Shown: positions 22,515-31,021 of the stretch, piece after piece
Layout of the letters: every line of letters starts with the position of its first letter
How positions within the stretch are numbered: position 1 is the first letter of the stretch
Source: Prevotella sp. CAG:755
Lineage (GTDB): Bacteria; Bacteroidota; Bacteroidia; Bacteroidales; Bacteroidaceae
DNA length: 37,079 nt
Direction of reading: 5' to 3'
Assembly (NCBI GenBank): GCA_000431275.1
Contig: HF989214.1
Location: 1-37,079, forward strand
Translations under genes and position numbers: made by a program
The notes under the pieces: generated by a model
Told to the model about the DNA's origin: nothing
What the model saw: only the letters and a program-made list of their open reading frames with translations
The model's database searches: none

Positions 22515-23446
22515 TGGGTCATGCGTTGACGATTCGCCTGACGGGGCATCATCAGGCGACGATTGAGCATCGGGCGGCCGTGGCGCAACGTGTCGGACGA
22601 TTTGGAAGGTCGGACGCTGTCTGCACGTTCATTGCCGGCTGACCGACGCAGGAGCGTATCGGCCGACTGGGCCGGGGTTGATGACGGAAGAGGCTCGCGA
22701 ACCCTCATACGCACCAGTGAGAAATCTGAAACAATCATAAGTTTGAATGAGGCGCTCCACGTGTCAGTCACGTAAACAAAGCCAGACACGCGCTTTATGC
22801 TGCGGTCTGCACGTGGTGCCGTAATTCGCTGTTCCCCGCTGCCGTAAATAGACTGATTGGTAATGACGACCGAGTCATTGTCAAGCGTCAGGGCCAAGAC
22901 AGCCTGCGCCGAACGTTGTCCCTCGCGACAAATCCAATCAACATAGAAATGCCACATCACGCGGTCGCCGGCATGAAAAGAGGTGTCGGCCGGCATGGAG
23001 AAGGTAAAGACGTTGTTGCCGCCCATGGGAGTCAAGATACAACGCGGAATACCTGTCCATACATTGGCCGTGTCGCCGGTAGATGAAAGCGATGTATAAC
23101 GTGAGCGCAATGTGCCGTTGCCCGAGGCTCCTACATCTTCGACAAGACGCCGATTGACACGTTCGTAAATTTTATACAAACGGTCAGAATGTCTTGTATA
23201 CCAAGCCATTGTGCTGTCAAACTGCACTACATTGATACCGTACTTGCGATAGACGGCTTCGGTGTAGAGCCGGTAACGATAGGCGGTGCTGTCGGGGGCC
23301 TGGCGAGCCATGGACTGAGCAAGGTGGTAATCGTAGAGCAGGTCTTCCATCTTATCGGGAGGCACGATGCCCTCCGGCGTGCGCGTTTCGCACGACGCCA
23401 GGAAAACAGCTGCAACGAGCAGCATCCACCATGCAGTCCGCCTCAT
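22511..23446 (-). CDS. DUF4296 domain lipoprotein
   Basis: A 311-aa lipoprotein. The signal peptide ends in LASC with Cys at residue 19. The DUF4296 helical domain (about 25-110) includes PPDKMEDLLYDYHLAQSMA, followed by tyrosine-rich helices (YRYRLYTEAVYRKYGI). A beta-rich middle (about 130-260) precedes a low-complexity tail rich in Ser, Pro and Arg. Function unknown; in other Bacteroidota the family is also found next to lspA. The start at 23446 follows an exact GGAGGA 6 nt upstream and the lspA stop 2 nt upstream; a longer open frame to 23512 lies inside lspA. As a lipoprotein it is itself a substrate of the signal peptidase encoded upstream. Confidence 0.85.
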   Translation of the reverse strand: MRRTAWWMLLVAAVFLASCETRTPEGIVPPDKMEDLLYDYHLAQSMARQAPDSTAYRYRLYTEAVYRKYGINVVQFDSTMAWYTRHSDRLYKIYERVNRRLVEDVGASGNGTLRSRYTSLSSTGDTANVWTGIPRCILTPMGGNNVFTFSMPADTSFHAGDRVMWHFYVDWICREGQRSAQAVLALTLDNDSVVITNQSIYGSGEQRITAPRADRSIKRVSGFVYVTDTWSASFKLMIVSDFSLVRMRVREPLPSSTPAQSADTLLRRSAGNERADSVRPSKSSDTLRHGRPMLNRRLMMPRQANRQRMTQ

Positions 23447-23448
23447 TG

Positions 23449-24066
23449 TCAATCCTCCTTCTTTCCTACCAAATACTTTGGATAGAATATCAATAACGCC
23501 ACTGCTGCACAACTGATGGCGGCATCGGCAAAATTGAAAATAGCGCTGAAAAAGACAAAGTGCTCACCTCCCACAACTGGAACCCACTCCGGCCAATAAC
23601 TGTCTATAAGGGGAAAGTAGAACATATCGACCACATGACCTGTCAGGAAGCCGCCATACCCGTCCCCTGCGGACACAAGATGGGCGACCTCGACAGGTGT
23701 ACTTTCGTCAAAGATAAGACCGTAGAAACAATTGTCGATAATGTTGCCCGACGCACCGGCAACGAGCAACGCCACGCAGACAAGCAATCCCATTGGATAA
23801 CGTCCGCGCACCACCTTGACAAGCAACCACACAAATGCGCTCACCACGACAATCCGGAAAACGGACAAAAACATGGTTCCGATAAAATCCATACCGAAAG
23901 CCATGCCTTTGTTTTCCGTGAAGTAGATGTAAAACCAGTCGGCGACGTGGATAGACTCGTACAAGCACATGTTCATCTTGACCCACAGCTTGATGAGCTG
24001 GTCACAGCACAGCACGCCTACGACTATGGCGATTGCCACAAGAGCACGCATTCGCGTCGTTTGCAT
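23449..24066 (-). CDS. lspA: Lipoprotein signal peptidase (signal peptidase II)
   Basis: A 205-aa four-helix inner-membrane aspartyl protease that cleaves prolipoprotein signal peptides. Motifs: DQLIKLWV (22-29), TENKGMAFG (50-58), GASGNIIDN (104-112), GHVVDMF (143-149, catalytic D147) and FNFADAAI (177-184, catalytic D181). The stretch between GNIID and VVDM is longer than in Proteobacteria, as usual in Bacteroidota. I chose ATG 24066; an in-frame TTG at 24078 would add four residues and lie closer to the upstream stop. The 3' end holds the GGAGGA ribosome-binding site of the next gene. Confidence 0.94.
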   Translation of the reverse strand: MQTTRMRALVAIAIVVGVLCCDQLIKLWVKMNMCLYESIHVADWFYIYFTENKGMAFGMDFIGTMFLSVFRIVVVSAFVWLLVKVVRGRYPMGLLVCVALLVAGASGNIIDNCFYGLIFDESTPVEVAHLVSAGDGYGGFLTGHVVDMFYFPLIDSYWPEWVPVVGGEHFVFFSAIFNFADAAISCAAVALLIFYPKYLVGKKED

Positions 24067-24086
24067 CAGTTTTGCCAAAACGTCTG

Positions 24087-24473
24087 TCAGTCTTTGCGGT
24101 TCTTCATCTGTTTGGCCTCTATGCTCAGCGTGGCGTGGGGCACAGCACGTAACCGCTCTTTGGGAATGAGTTTACCCGTTACGCGGCAGATTCCATACGT
24201 TTTGTTTTCAATCCGCACCAAAGCAGCTTGCAGACCCTGGATGAATTTCTGCTGGCGGGCCGCCATTGTGGTGATTTCCTCCTTGCTCTGCGTGGCTGAG
24301 CCCTCTTCGAGAATCTTATACGTTGGTGAGGTGTCGTCCACGTCGTTGCCGTCTTGATTGCGCAGGACGTCCATCATCTGTTCATAGTCGTGTTTTGCTC
24401 TTTCGAGTTTTTCGAGGATGAGTTGCTTGAATTCAGCCAATTCCTCGTCCGAGTAACGTGTTTTTTCGGCCAT
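24087..24473 (-). CDS. DksA/TraR family RNA polymerase-binding protein, degenerate zinc finger
   Basis: A 128-aa protein with the DksA layout: an N-terminal helical hairpin whose tip carries acidic residues (DGNDVDD, 41-47), then a second helix, then the zinc-finger position YGICRVTGKLIPKERLRAVP. DksA works with ppGpp in the secondary channel of RNA polymerase. Of the four zinc-binding cysteines only the first is present (C96); the partners are replaced by Thr, Ser and Ala. The rest of that segment is well kept, so the fold is probably maintained without zinc. It sits 7 nt after ileS and upstream of lspA. Confidence 0.9.
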   Translation of the reverse strand: MAEKTRYSDEELAEFKQLILEKLERAKHDYEQMMDVLRNQDGNDVDDTSPTYKILEEGSATQSKEEITTMAARQQKFIQGLQAALVRIENKTYGICRVTGKLIPKERLRAVPHATLSIEAKQMKNRKD

Positions 24474-24480
24474 GGTAGTT

Positions 24481-27400
24481 TTATTTTTGGTTAGTTTTTT
24501 GGATATTCACGTTCACTTTGAAGCCATCGAAATCGAACTCCGTACCTTCAACCCTGTCAGCCAGCTCTATGCTGTCGGCCAAGACCTGTCCGGCGACGTA
24601 GTCACCATAAGCGGACAAGGCTGCTGCTATTTCAGGATTGCTCTGGATTTTCACACGAATGCGGTCTGTGATTTCAAAGCCGCTTTCCTTGCGATAAGCT
24701 TGTACGCGCTTCACGATTTCCCGGGCCATGCCTTCATTCCGCAGTTCGTCAGTAAGCGTCACGTCCAAAGCCACAGTGAGGTTTCCCTCATTCGCCACGA
24801 CCCATCCGGGGATGTCTTCGCTCACGATATCGACATCGGCACGCTCGACCGTGACAGTAGTACCTTCAACGCAAAGGCCTATGCGTCCTTCCGCTTCCAG
24901 ACGGGTAATATCCTCTTGTGACAAAGCGGCGACAACGCCGGCTACGCCTTTCATGAGTTTTCCGAATTTCTTGCCCATGACGCGGAAGTTGCACTTGACG
25001 GTCTTTTCAAGCATGCTGCCGTCCACGAACTTTAACGTTTTGACGTTCACTTCGTCAAGTATGAGCTGTTGCACAGCTTCTATACGAGCTTTCTGCGTTG
25101 CGTCGATGGCCGGAATGGAGAGGCACTGCAAGGGCTGGCGGACAATGATGTGTTCTTTTTTGCGGAGCGAAAGCACCATTGACGTCACTTCCTGCGCCAA
25201 CTCCATACGTTTTTCGAGTTCGCTGTCGACGAGAGTTTCGTCAGCCTCAGGGAATTTGGCAAGATGAACGCTCACCGCACTGCTTTCGGCGCCGGTCAGA
25301 TCGCGATAGAGGCGGTCTGCGTAGAACGGGGCGATAGGAGCCATGAGTTTGGAAACAGTGAGCAGGCTGTCATATAAAGCTTGATATGCGCTCAACTTAT
25401 CGTTATCCATCGATTTCGCCCAGAAACGTTTTCGGCTCAGGCGTACGAACCAGTTCGATAGGTTATCAATGACGAACTTCTCTATCAAGCGGCCTGCGCG
25501 GGTCGGCTCGTAGTCTTCGTAGCAGGCGGTCACGTCTTTCACAAGCGTATTCAACTCCGACACAATCCAACGATCAATTTCCGGACGCTCCGCAAATGGC
25601 ACATCAGGTTGCGTCCCGTCGAAACCGTCGACATTGGCATACATTGCAAGGAAGGAGTAGGTCTGATAAAGTTTACCGAAGAACGTGCGCGCCACTTCCT
25701 GTACACCGGCCTCGTCAAACTTCAGATTGTCCCAAGGAGCTGAATTGGTGATCATATACCAACGCAGGGGGTCGCTGCCATACTTCTCAATTGCACCGAA
25801 GGGGTCGACAGCATTACCGAGGCGCTTACTCATCTTATTACCGTTCTTGTCGAGCACAAGCCCGTTACTGATGACAGCCTTGAAAGATACGCTGTCAAAA
25901 ACCATCGTTGCGATAGCATGCAGCGTAAAGAACCAGCCGCGCGTCTGGTCGACACCTTCGGCGATGAAGTCGGCGGGATAGACTGTGCGGTTATCGAGTT
26001 CGTCCTTATGCTCGAACGGATAGTGGATCTGAGCATAGGGCATGGAACCGGAGTCGAACCACACGTCGATCAGGTCGGTCTCGCGCTTCATCGGCTTTCC
26101 CGCTGGCGAAACAAGGATAACGTCGTCAACATAAGGACGGTGCAAGTCTATTTTATGATAGTTGCTGTCGCTGTAATCGCCGGGCACGAAACCCTTGTCT
26201 TTCAACGGATTTGACTTCATCAGGCCTGCGGCCACGCTTTTCTCAATTTCGTCATAGAGTTCTTGGATACTGCCGACACAGATCTCTTCGCCGTCCTCGC
26301 TGCGCCAAATGGGCAGCGGCGTGCCCCAATAGCGGCTCCGGCTCAGGTTCCAGTCGTTCAGGTTTTCGAGCCACTTGCCGAAACGTCCAGTACCCGTCGA
26401 CTCAGGTTTCCAGCGAATAGTCTTATTCAGTTCAATCATGCGCTCCTTGCAAGCCGTGCTCTTGATGAACCAGCTGTCGAGCGGATAATAAAGCACGGGC
26501 TTGTCCGTACGCCAGCAATGCGGATAACTGTGCACATGCTTGGCTATCTTGAATGCAAGACCACGACTCTTCAAATCCATACAAAGAGCGACATCAAGTG
26601 TCTCGTCCTTATCGGTCAGCGTGGGGTCGTATGCGTTCTTCACGAAACGGCCGGCGTATTCCTTATAGGCGTCAACGTTGACATAATCACGCACGAACAC
26701 CGGATCGAGGTCCTCAATGCGGAAAAACCGGCCTTTAAGGTCAACCATCGGGCAGCGTTTCCCTTTCGCATCGATCACCTGCAAGGGCGGAATGCCGGCT
26801 TGCTTGGCCACGAAAGCGTCATCCGCACCGAACGTCGGGGCGATGTGTACGATGCCCGTACCGTCTTCGGTACTGACATAATCGCCGAGGATGACGCGGA
26901 ACGCTCCTTCACCCGGATTAACATAGGGCATCAGTTGCTCGTAATGCATGCCTTCAAGCTCAGTTCCCTTCCATTCACCTACCACACGGTAAGGAACGAC
27001 CTTATCCCCCGGCTTATAGGTGTCGAGGGGCGCTTCGAGGCCTTTGACGTCAAAGTATGACGGAACGAGAGCCTTGGCCATTACGACACTAATGGCATCA
27101 CCCGTATATATATTATATGTACGGATGCACACATAGTCAAACTTTGGACCGACACAGAGAGCCGTGTTTGAAGGCAGGGTCCAAGGAGTCGTGGTCCACG
27201 CCAGGAAGTACGGCGTTCCCCAGCCCGTCATTTCGGGTTTTGGATCGATGATCCGGAATTGCGCAGTCACCGTCGTATCCTTCACGTCGCGGTAGCATCC
27301 GGGTTGGTTTAGTTCGTGCGAACTCAGTCCAGTGCCTGCCGCAGGCGAATAGGGTTGGATGGTATAGCCCTTATATAACAGGCCTTTTTCATAAAGTTGC

Positions 27401-27897
27401 TTCAAAAGCCACCAAAGCGTCTCGATGTACGCGTTCTCGTAGGTCACGTACGGATGCTCCATGTCCACCCAATAGCCCATGCGATGGCTGAGGTCCGTCC
27501 ATTCCTGGGTGAACTTCATGACGTTCTTGCGGCACTTTTCGTTGTAGTCTTCGATCGAAATAGACTTACCGATGTCCTCCTTGGTAATACCCAGTTCTTT
27601 CTCAACTCCCAGTTCAACAGGCAGTCCGTGCGTATCCCAACCGGCTTTCCGCTTGACTTGGAATCCTTGCATTGTCTTGTAACGGCAAAATACGTCCTTG
27701 ATCGTACGAGCCATGACGTGGTGAATGCCAGGGTGGCCGTTGGCTGAAGGGGGGCCTTCGAAGAATACGAACGAGGGGCATCCCTCGCGCTCAGACATAC
27801 TCTTATGGAACAGGTCGGCAGCATCCCATTCTTCAAGCACCTCCTTGTTGATTTCAGGAAGGCTGAACGTACTGCGTTCGGTAAATCTCTTTGCCAT
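24481..27897 (-). CDS. ileS: Isoleucyl-tRNA synthetase
   Basis: An 1138-aa class I synthetase that charges tRNA-Ile. The HIGH-equivalent is GHPGIHH (54-60) and the KMSKR loop is at 688-692. The editing (CP1) domain lies between them, with TTTPWTLPSNTALCVGP, and a long C-terminal anticodon-binding region follows. The length and the KMSKRLGN/PGIHH pattern fit the eukaryote-like type, which differs from the E. coli type and is commonly less sensitive to mupirocin; sensitivity here is inferred. It heads the ileS-dksA-lspA-DUF4296-58-aa unit and has its own promoter. Confidence 0.97.
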   Translation of the reverse strand: MAKRFTERSTFSLPEINKEVLEEWDAADLFHKSMSEREGCPSFVFFEGPPSANGHPGIHHVMARTIKDVFCRYKTMQGFQVKRKAGWDTHGLPVELGVEKELGITKEDIGKSISIEDYNEKCRKNVMKFTQEWTDLSHRMGYWVDMEHPYVTYENAYIETLWWLLKQLYEKGLLYKGYTIQPYSPAAGTGLSSHELNQPGCYRDVKDTTVTAQFRIIDPKPEMTGWGTPYFLAWTTTPWTLPSNTALCVGPKFDYVCIRTYNIYTGDAISVVMAKALVPSYFDVKGLEAPLDTYKPGDKVVPYRVVGEWKGTELEGMHYEQLMPYVNPGEGAFRVILGDYVSTEDGTGIVHIAPTFGADDAFVAKQAGIPPLQVIDAKGKRCPMVDLKGRFFRIEDLDPVFVRDYVNVDAYKEYAGRFVKNAYDPTLTDKDETLDVALCMDLKSRGLAFKIAKHVHSYPHCWRTDKPVLYYPLDSWFIKSTACKERMIELNKTIRWKPESTGTGRFGKWLENLNDWNLSRSRYWGTPLPIWRSEDGEEICVGSIQELYDEIEKSVAAGLMKSNPLKDKGFVPGDYSDSNYHKIDLHRPYVDDVILVSPAGKPMKRETDLIDVWFDSGSMPYAQIHYPFEHKDELDNRTVYPADFIAEGVDQTRGWFFTLHAIATMVFDSVSFKAVISNGLVLDKNGNKMSKRLGNAVDPFGAIEKYGSDPLRWYMITNSAPWDNLKFDEAGVQEVARTFFGKLYQTYSFLAMYANVDGFDGTQPDVPFAERPEIDRWIVSELNTLVKDVTACYEDYEPTRAGRLIEKFVIDNLSNWFVRLSRKRFWAKSMDNDKLSAYQALYDSLLTVSKLMAPIAPFYADRLYRDLTGAESSAVSVHLAKFPEADETLVDSELEKRMELAQEVTSMVLSLRKKEHIIVRQPLQCLSIPAIDATQKARIEAVQQLILDEVNVKTLKFVDGSMLEKTVKCNFRVMGKKFGKLMKGVAGVVAALSQEDITRLEAEGRIGLCVEGTTVTVERADVDIVSEDIPGWVVANEGNLTVALDVTLTDELRNEGMAREIVKRVQAYRKESGFEITDRIRVKIQSNPEIAAALSAYGDYVAGQVLADSIELADRVEGTEFDFDGFKVNVNIQKTNQK

Positions 27898-27932
27898 ATC
27901 TTATGCTTCTGTGCTACTATTCGATAATTGCC

Positions 27933-27941
27933 GCAAAATTA
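27933..27941 (-). promoter_or_regulatory. ileS -7 box
   Basis: TAATTTTGC on the minus strand, 35 nt upstream of the ileS ATG. No matching TTG is seen at the usual -33 distance. Confidence 0.58.
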
Positions 27942-28008
27942 ATAAAAACGGCAGAATGGAGCGTAGTAATTACAGTTTTTTGTGCCAGTCGGTTTATGGC
28001 TGGGCGTA

Positions 28009-29166
28009 TTAAACTTCACGGAATTTGAAATCCCTGTCACGATGTTTGACGAACCATGGATGGGCCACCCAGACATAGAGGGCCAAAGCGAAACCGACAA
28101 GTGTCAAGATCCCCCAACAGGTTGACACACCGCCACAGGCAGCCGCATACCCGAGGGCAAGTCCAGTTTCGCCCGTCAGCATATACGTATGTTGCGCCGT
28201 CGCCCGCTGGCAGTGGCCTGGCAGTTTCAAGAAATAGAGCAGGAAACGCGACATCACCTGGCCTATCCCCGCGCCGAGCAGGAGCAAGGAGAGAATCGCC
28301 GCAGCTGTCGCGCCATGAGCATAAAGAAGCGTTCCTGCCGCCATCATGAGCAAGCCGCTGCCGATCTGCGCCCGCTCGTCGGCACCAGCCAGCGCCACAC
28401 GCTCGCACCATACGCCCAGCAGGCAACCTATGGCCATACAGCCATATTCCGATGGCTGAGTGACAGTCCCGAAAAACAGGCCGGCCGCCGCAGCCGCCGG
28501 AAGCAGATTCAGGACTAACGGGAGAGCCCGTGGAAGCCAAAAACGGTCGCACGAACATCGCCTCCGGCGTAAGGGAGCCCTGAACGGCACGTGCACCGGA
28601 GCCACCACCAGCATGGCACAGGCTGCCGGAACGAGGGAAAAGACAAACGCCAAATTCGCTCCCACTGCACCAGGAAGCCATGCACCGACGCCCAGTCCGC
28701 ACGGCAAAGCAATCCGCCGAAACCACGAAAGCAACGTGTCGGTGCGCGTGCGGCGCGTTGAGGACGACAGGTCGTTCGCCAGCGTGCCCAAGGCCAACAA
28801 CGCGACGGCTGCCGCCCCACCCTGCACCATCCGCAATGCAAGGATTTCAGCCACGGTGCCAGCCAGTCCGGACGCCAATCCCGAAGCAATCAGCACTGCG
28901 GCCGCACCGTAGAACAGCCGCTTGCGGTAGAAACATTCTATCAGATAGGCGTTCAGCGGGCCGGGAAGCCACACCCCCAAGGCAAAAGCCAATACATTCG
29001 CTCCAACGAGGAGGCCGCCGTGGCCGGCATGGCGCATCTGCCACGTGGTCAGGGCCACGAGAGCAGCCAGCGAAAAGCCGACGAGAGCGCCGGCCACGCA
29101 CACGGCCAATGCCCCCGAATGCCCTTGGCGCCCTGCCGGGGATGCGTCAATAGTGTTCGTTTTCAT
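28009..29166 (-). CDS. Predicted MFS-type permease
   Basis: A 385-aa, very hydrophobic protein with about 11-12 membrane segments and a polar middle loop ([15 protein letters not shown]) that divides two bundles, as in the major facilitator superfamily. The segment after the second helix ([32 protein letters not shown]) matches the loop 2-3 position of MFS drug/H+ antiporters. Substrate unknown. Its start overlaps the panB stop by 20 nt, so it is co-translated with panB. A pantothenate or precursor exporter is possible but only from position. The gene is GC-rich with many alanines. No clear terminator follows. Confidence 0.78.
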   Translation of the reverse strand: MKTNTIDASPAGRQGHSGALAVCVAGALVGFSLAALVALTTWQMRHAGHGGLLVGANVLAFALGVWLPGPLNAYLIECFYRKRLFYGAAAVLIASGLASGLAGTVAEILALRMVQGGAAAVALLALGTLANDLSSSTRRTRTDTLLSWFRRIALPCGLGVGAWLPGAVGANLAFVFSLVPAACAMLVVAPVHVPFRAPLRRRRCSCDRFWLPRALPLVLNLLPAAAAAGLFFGTVTQPSEYGCMAIGCLLGVWCERVALAGADERAQIGSGLLMMAAGTLLYAHGATAAAILSLLLLGAGIGQVMSRFLLYFLKLPGHCQRATAQHTYMLTGETGLALGYAAACGGVSTCWGILTLVGFALALYVWVAHPWFVKHRDRDFKFREV

Positions 29167-29968
29167 TGGGGAAACTTCCGTCTTTCACGTCGCCCACATA
29201 ACGGCCGACGGCATCCGTCATGATTTCGTAAAGATTGGCGTAACGACGGAGGAATTTGGGCTTGAAATCCACGTTCATCCCGAGCATGTCGGCCACGACG
29301 AGCACCTGGCCGTCGACCTCGGCGCCTGCGCCGATACCGATGACGGGAATGTCGATTTCGCTGGTCACGCGGGCGGCCAGTGTGGCTGGAATTTTTTCGA
29401 GCACCAGTCCGAAACATCCGGCATCAGCCAATGCGTGTGCATCCGCAATGAGTTTGGCGGCCTCGGCCTCTTCCTTGGCCCGCACGGCGTATGTGCCGAA
29501 TTTATTGATGCTTTGAGGCGTCAGTCCGAGATGGCCCATGACGGGGATGCCGGCGTCAATGATGGCCCTCACGGTGTCAATGATTTCCACACCACCCTCA
29601 AGCTTGAGCGCGTCGCAGCCTGTCTGCTGCATGATACGTATGGCATTGCGCACGCCTTCGACGGCGTTTACCTGATAAGTGCCAAAAGGCATGTCGCAGA
29701 CAACAAGCGCGCGCTTGACACCCCGGACAACCGACTGGGCGTGGTATATCATCTGGTCCAGCGTTATGGGGAGCGTAGTTTGGTAGCCGGCCATCACGTT
29801 GGCCGCCGAATCGCCCACGAGAATCACGTCGACGCCTGCGCCGTCCACAATCTTGGCCGTGGTGTAATCGTACGACGTGAGCATCGCTATTCTGCGACCT
29901 TGTTCTTTCATCTCTTTCAGACGGAGGGTTGTCACCTTCCGCGTGTCTTCAACTAAATATCCTGACAT
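29147..29968 (-). CDS. panB: 3-methyl-2-oxobutanoate hydroxymethyltransferase (PanB)
   Basis: A 273-aa enzyme that adds a hydroxymethyl group from methylene-THF to ketoisovalerate, the first step of pantothenate synthesis. Motifs: [30 protein letters not shown] (metal-binding D53), [27 protein letters not shown] and LEKIP (catalytic Glu). The frame is open upstream to 30043, but that extension covers the promoter; ATG 29968 is preceded by a short leader. panC and panD are not in the window. It overlaps the permease gene. Confidence 0.96.
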   Translation of the reverse strand: MSGYLVEDTRKVTTLRLKEMKEQGRRIAMLTSYDYTTAKIVDGAGVDVILVGDSAANVMAGYQTTLPITLDQMIYHAQSVVRGVKRALVVCDMPFGTYQVNAVEGVRNAIRIMQQTGCDALKLEGGVEIIDTVRAIIDAGIPVMGHLGLTPQSINKFGTYAVRAKEEAEAAKLIADAHALADAGCFGLVLEKIPATLAARVTSEIDIPVIGIGAGAEVDGQVLVVADMLGMNVDFKPKFLRRYANLYEIMTDAVGRYVGDVKDGSFPNENEHY

Positions 29969-30021
29969 CTTTGTATTCTTTTTGAAAGGCGGGCAGCAGT
30001 CCGCCCTTCCACAAAACGGGT

Positions 30022-30053
30022 GCAAAGTTAGCGCTTTTCCCACAACCGTGCAA
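30022..30053 (-). promoter_or_regulatory. panB promoter
   Basis: On the minus strand TTG (complement of 30051-30053), a 20-nt spacer and TAACTTTGC (complement of 30022-30030). The leader of about 45 nt contains a small bulged hairpin at about 29983-30007. Confidence 0.72.
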
Positions 30054-30067
30054 GGTGGTCATGCCCC

Positions 30068-30742
30068 TCACACGGCGAGCAGGGCTTCGACGTCAGCCAG
30101 CGTCAGGGCTGACAGTTCCGGTACGACACGACGGCAATGGGGAGCTATCGTCGCGTCGGGCAGCGTTGTCGAAAGACCCACAACCGCCATTCCGGCCGCT
30201 TCGCCCGAACGGACACCATTCAAAGAGTCCTCGAACACGACACAGCGTTCCGGTATCACGCCGAAATAGCGCGCCGCCACAAGATAAGGGTCAGGAGCTG
30301 GTTTCGACCGTGGAGTGTCTTCGGCCGTGAAAATGCGGTCGAAATGCGACTTAAAATCGGGATTGGCGGCGTAGAAGCGGGACATTTTTCCTCTTGCTGA
30401 ACTGGTGACCACTGCTACATGCCACCCACTATCCCGCAGGGCGTCCACCAGAGCCATCGCTCCGGGCATCAAGTCGTAGCTCATCTTCTCCTCAAAGCGC
30501 GCTATGGCTGCTCTGATAGCTTCCTGTTTGGAATAATCGTCCGGGAAATACACTTCAAAGATGCGCCGGTCTGTCTCTCCCTTCACCCGATTGGCAAAAT
30601 CAGGCACGTCAGGCACGAGAGATTTCCCGAGGCTTTCCCAAAACTCCGTGTACTGTGATTCCGTGTCGACCAAGACGCCGTCAAGGTCAAAAAGGGCTGC
30701 TCTGCCTTGCTCCAAATGCGTTTCCAAATGTTCTTTGCTCAT
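30068..30742 (-). CDS. HAD-superfamily hydrolase, beta-phosphoglucomutase-like
   Basis: A 224-aa cytoplasmic HAD (subfamily IA) enzyme. Motif I is DLDGVLVDTE (nucleophile D19 and acid/base D21), motif II is VTSSA (T113/S114), motif III is K147 in SKPAPDPY and motif IV is FEDSLNG (E171-D172). The helical cap follows motif I. These features are shared by beta-phosphoglucomutases and by sugar-phosphate phosphatases; the substrate cannot be decided. It is a single gene with its own promoter, 279 nt from the divergent addA. Confidence 0.9.
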   Translation of the reverse strand: MSKEHLETHLEQGRAALFDLDGVLVDTESQYTEFWESLGKSLVPDVPDFANRVKGETDRRIFEVYFPDDYSKQEAIRAAIARFEEKMSYDLMPGAMALVDALRDSGWHVAVVTSSARGKMSRFYAANPDFKSHFDRIFTAEDTPRSKPAPDPYLVAARYFGVIPERCVVFEDSLNGVRSGEAAGMAVVGLSTTLPDATIAPHCRRVVPELSALTLADVEALLAV

Positions 30743-30794
30743 ATCGTTGTCCGGTTTAGGCCAGCATGAAAAGGTTCCGCCTCACTGACCGGCT

Positions 30795-30826
30795 GCAAAG
30801 ATACTGAAAGACGAGAGGCAAGGCAA
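30795..30826 (-). promoter_or_regulatory. Promoter of the HAD gene
   Basis: On the minus strand TTG (complement of 30824-30826), a 20-nt spacer and TATCTTTGC (complement of 30795-30803), giving a leader of about 45 nt. Confidence 0.72.
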
Positions 30827-30897
30827 GGAAAAACACGCTTTTCAGGCTAACTGGGAAAATCATAAGGCTACGCCACTGGCTTTACGCCCGTTTGCAC

Positions 30898-30906
30898 TAT
30901 CTTTGC
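30898..30906 (+). promoter_or_regulatory. addAB -7 box
   Basis: TATCTTTGC, divergent from the HAD promoter. The upstream CTGG near 30876-30879 is a weak -33 match. The leader that would follow is long, about 110 nt, GC-rich and contains the palindrome CCGTCCGGACGG (30956-30967). Confidence 0.6.
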
Positions 30907-31021
30907 ACGGGATCGGCCGCAGCAGCAGCCCTGACGACGAAAACAGACGCACTGACCGTCCGGACGGGGACACCGACCGTCGCGACCGTCACACCGACAG
31001 AAAACACCACCATCCTGACAC

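Noticed and set aside
30954..30990. CRISPR-like array from the repeated GACCGTC
   Set aside because: The units are only 7 nt and irregularly spaced; there are no cas genes.
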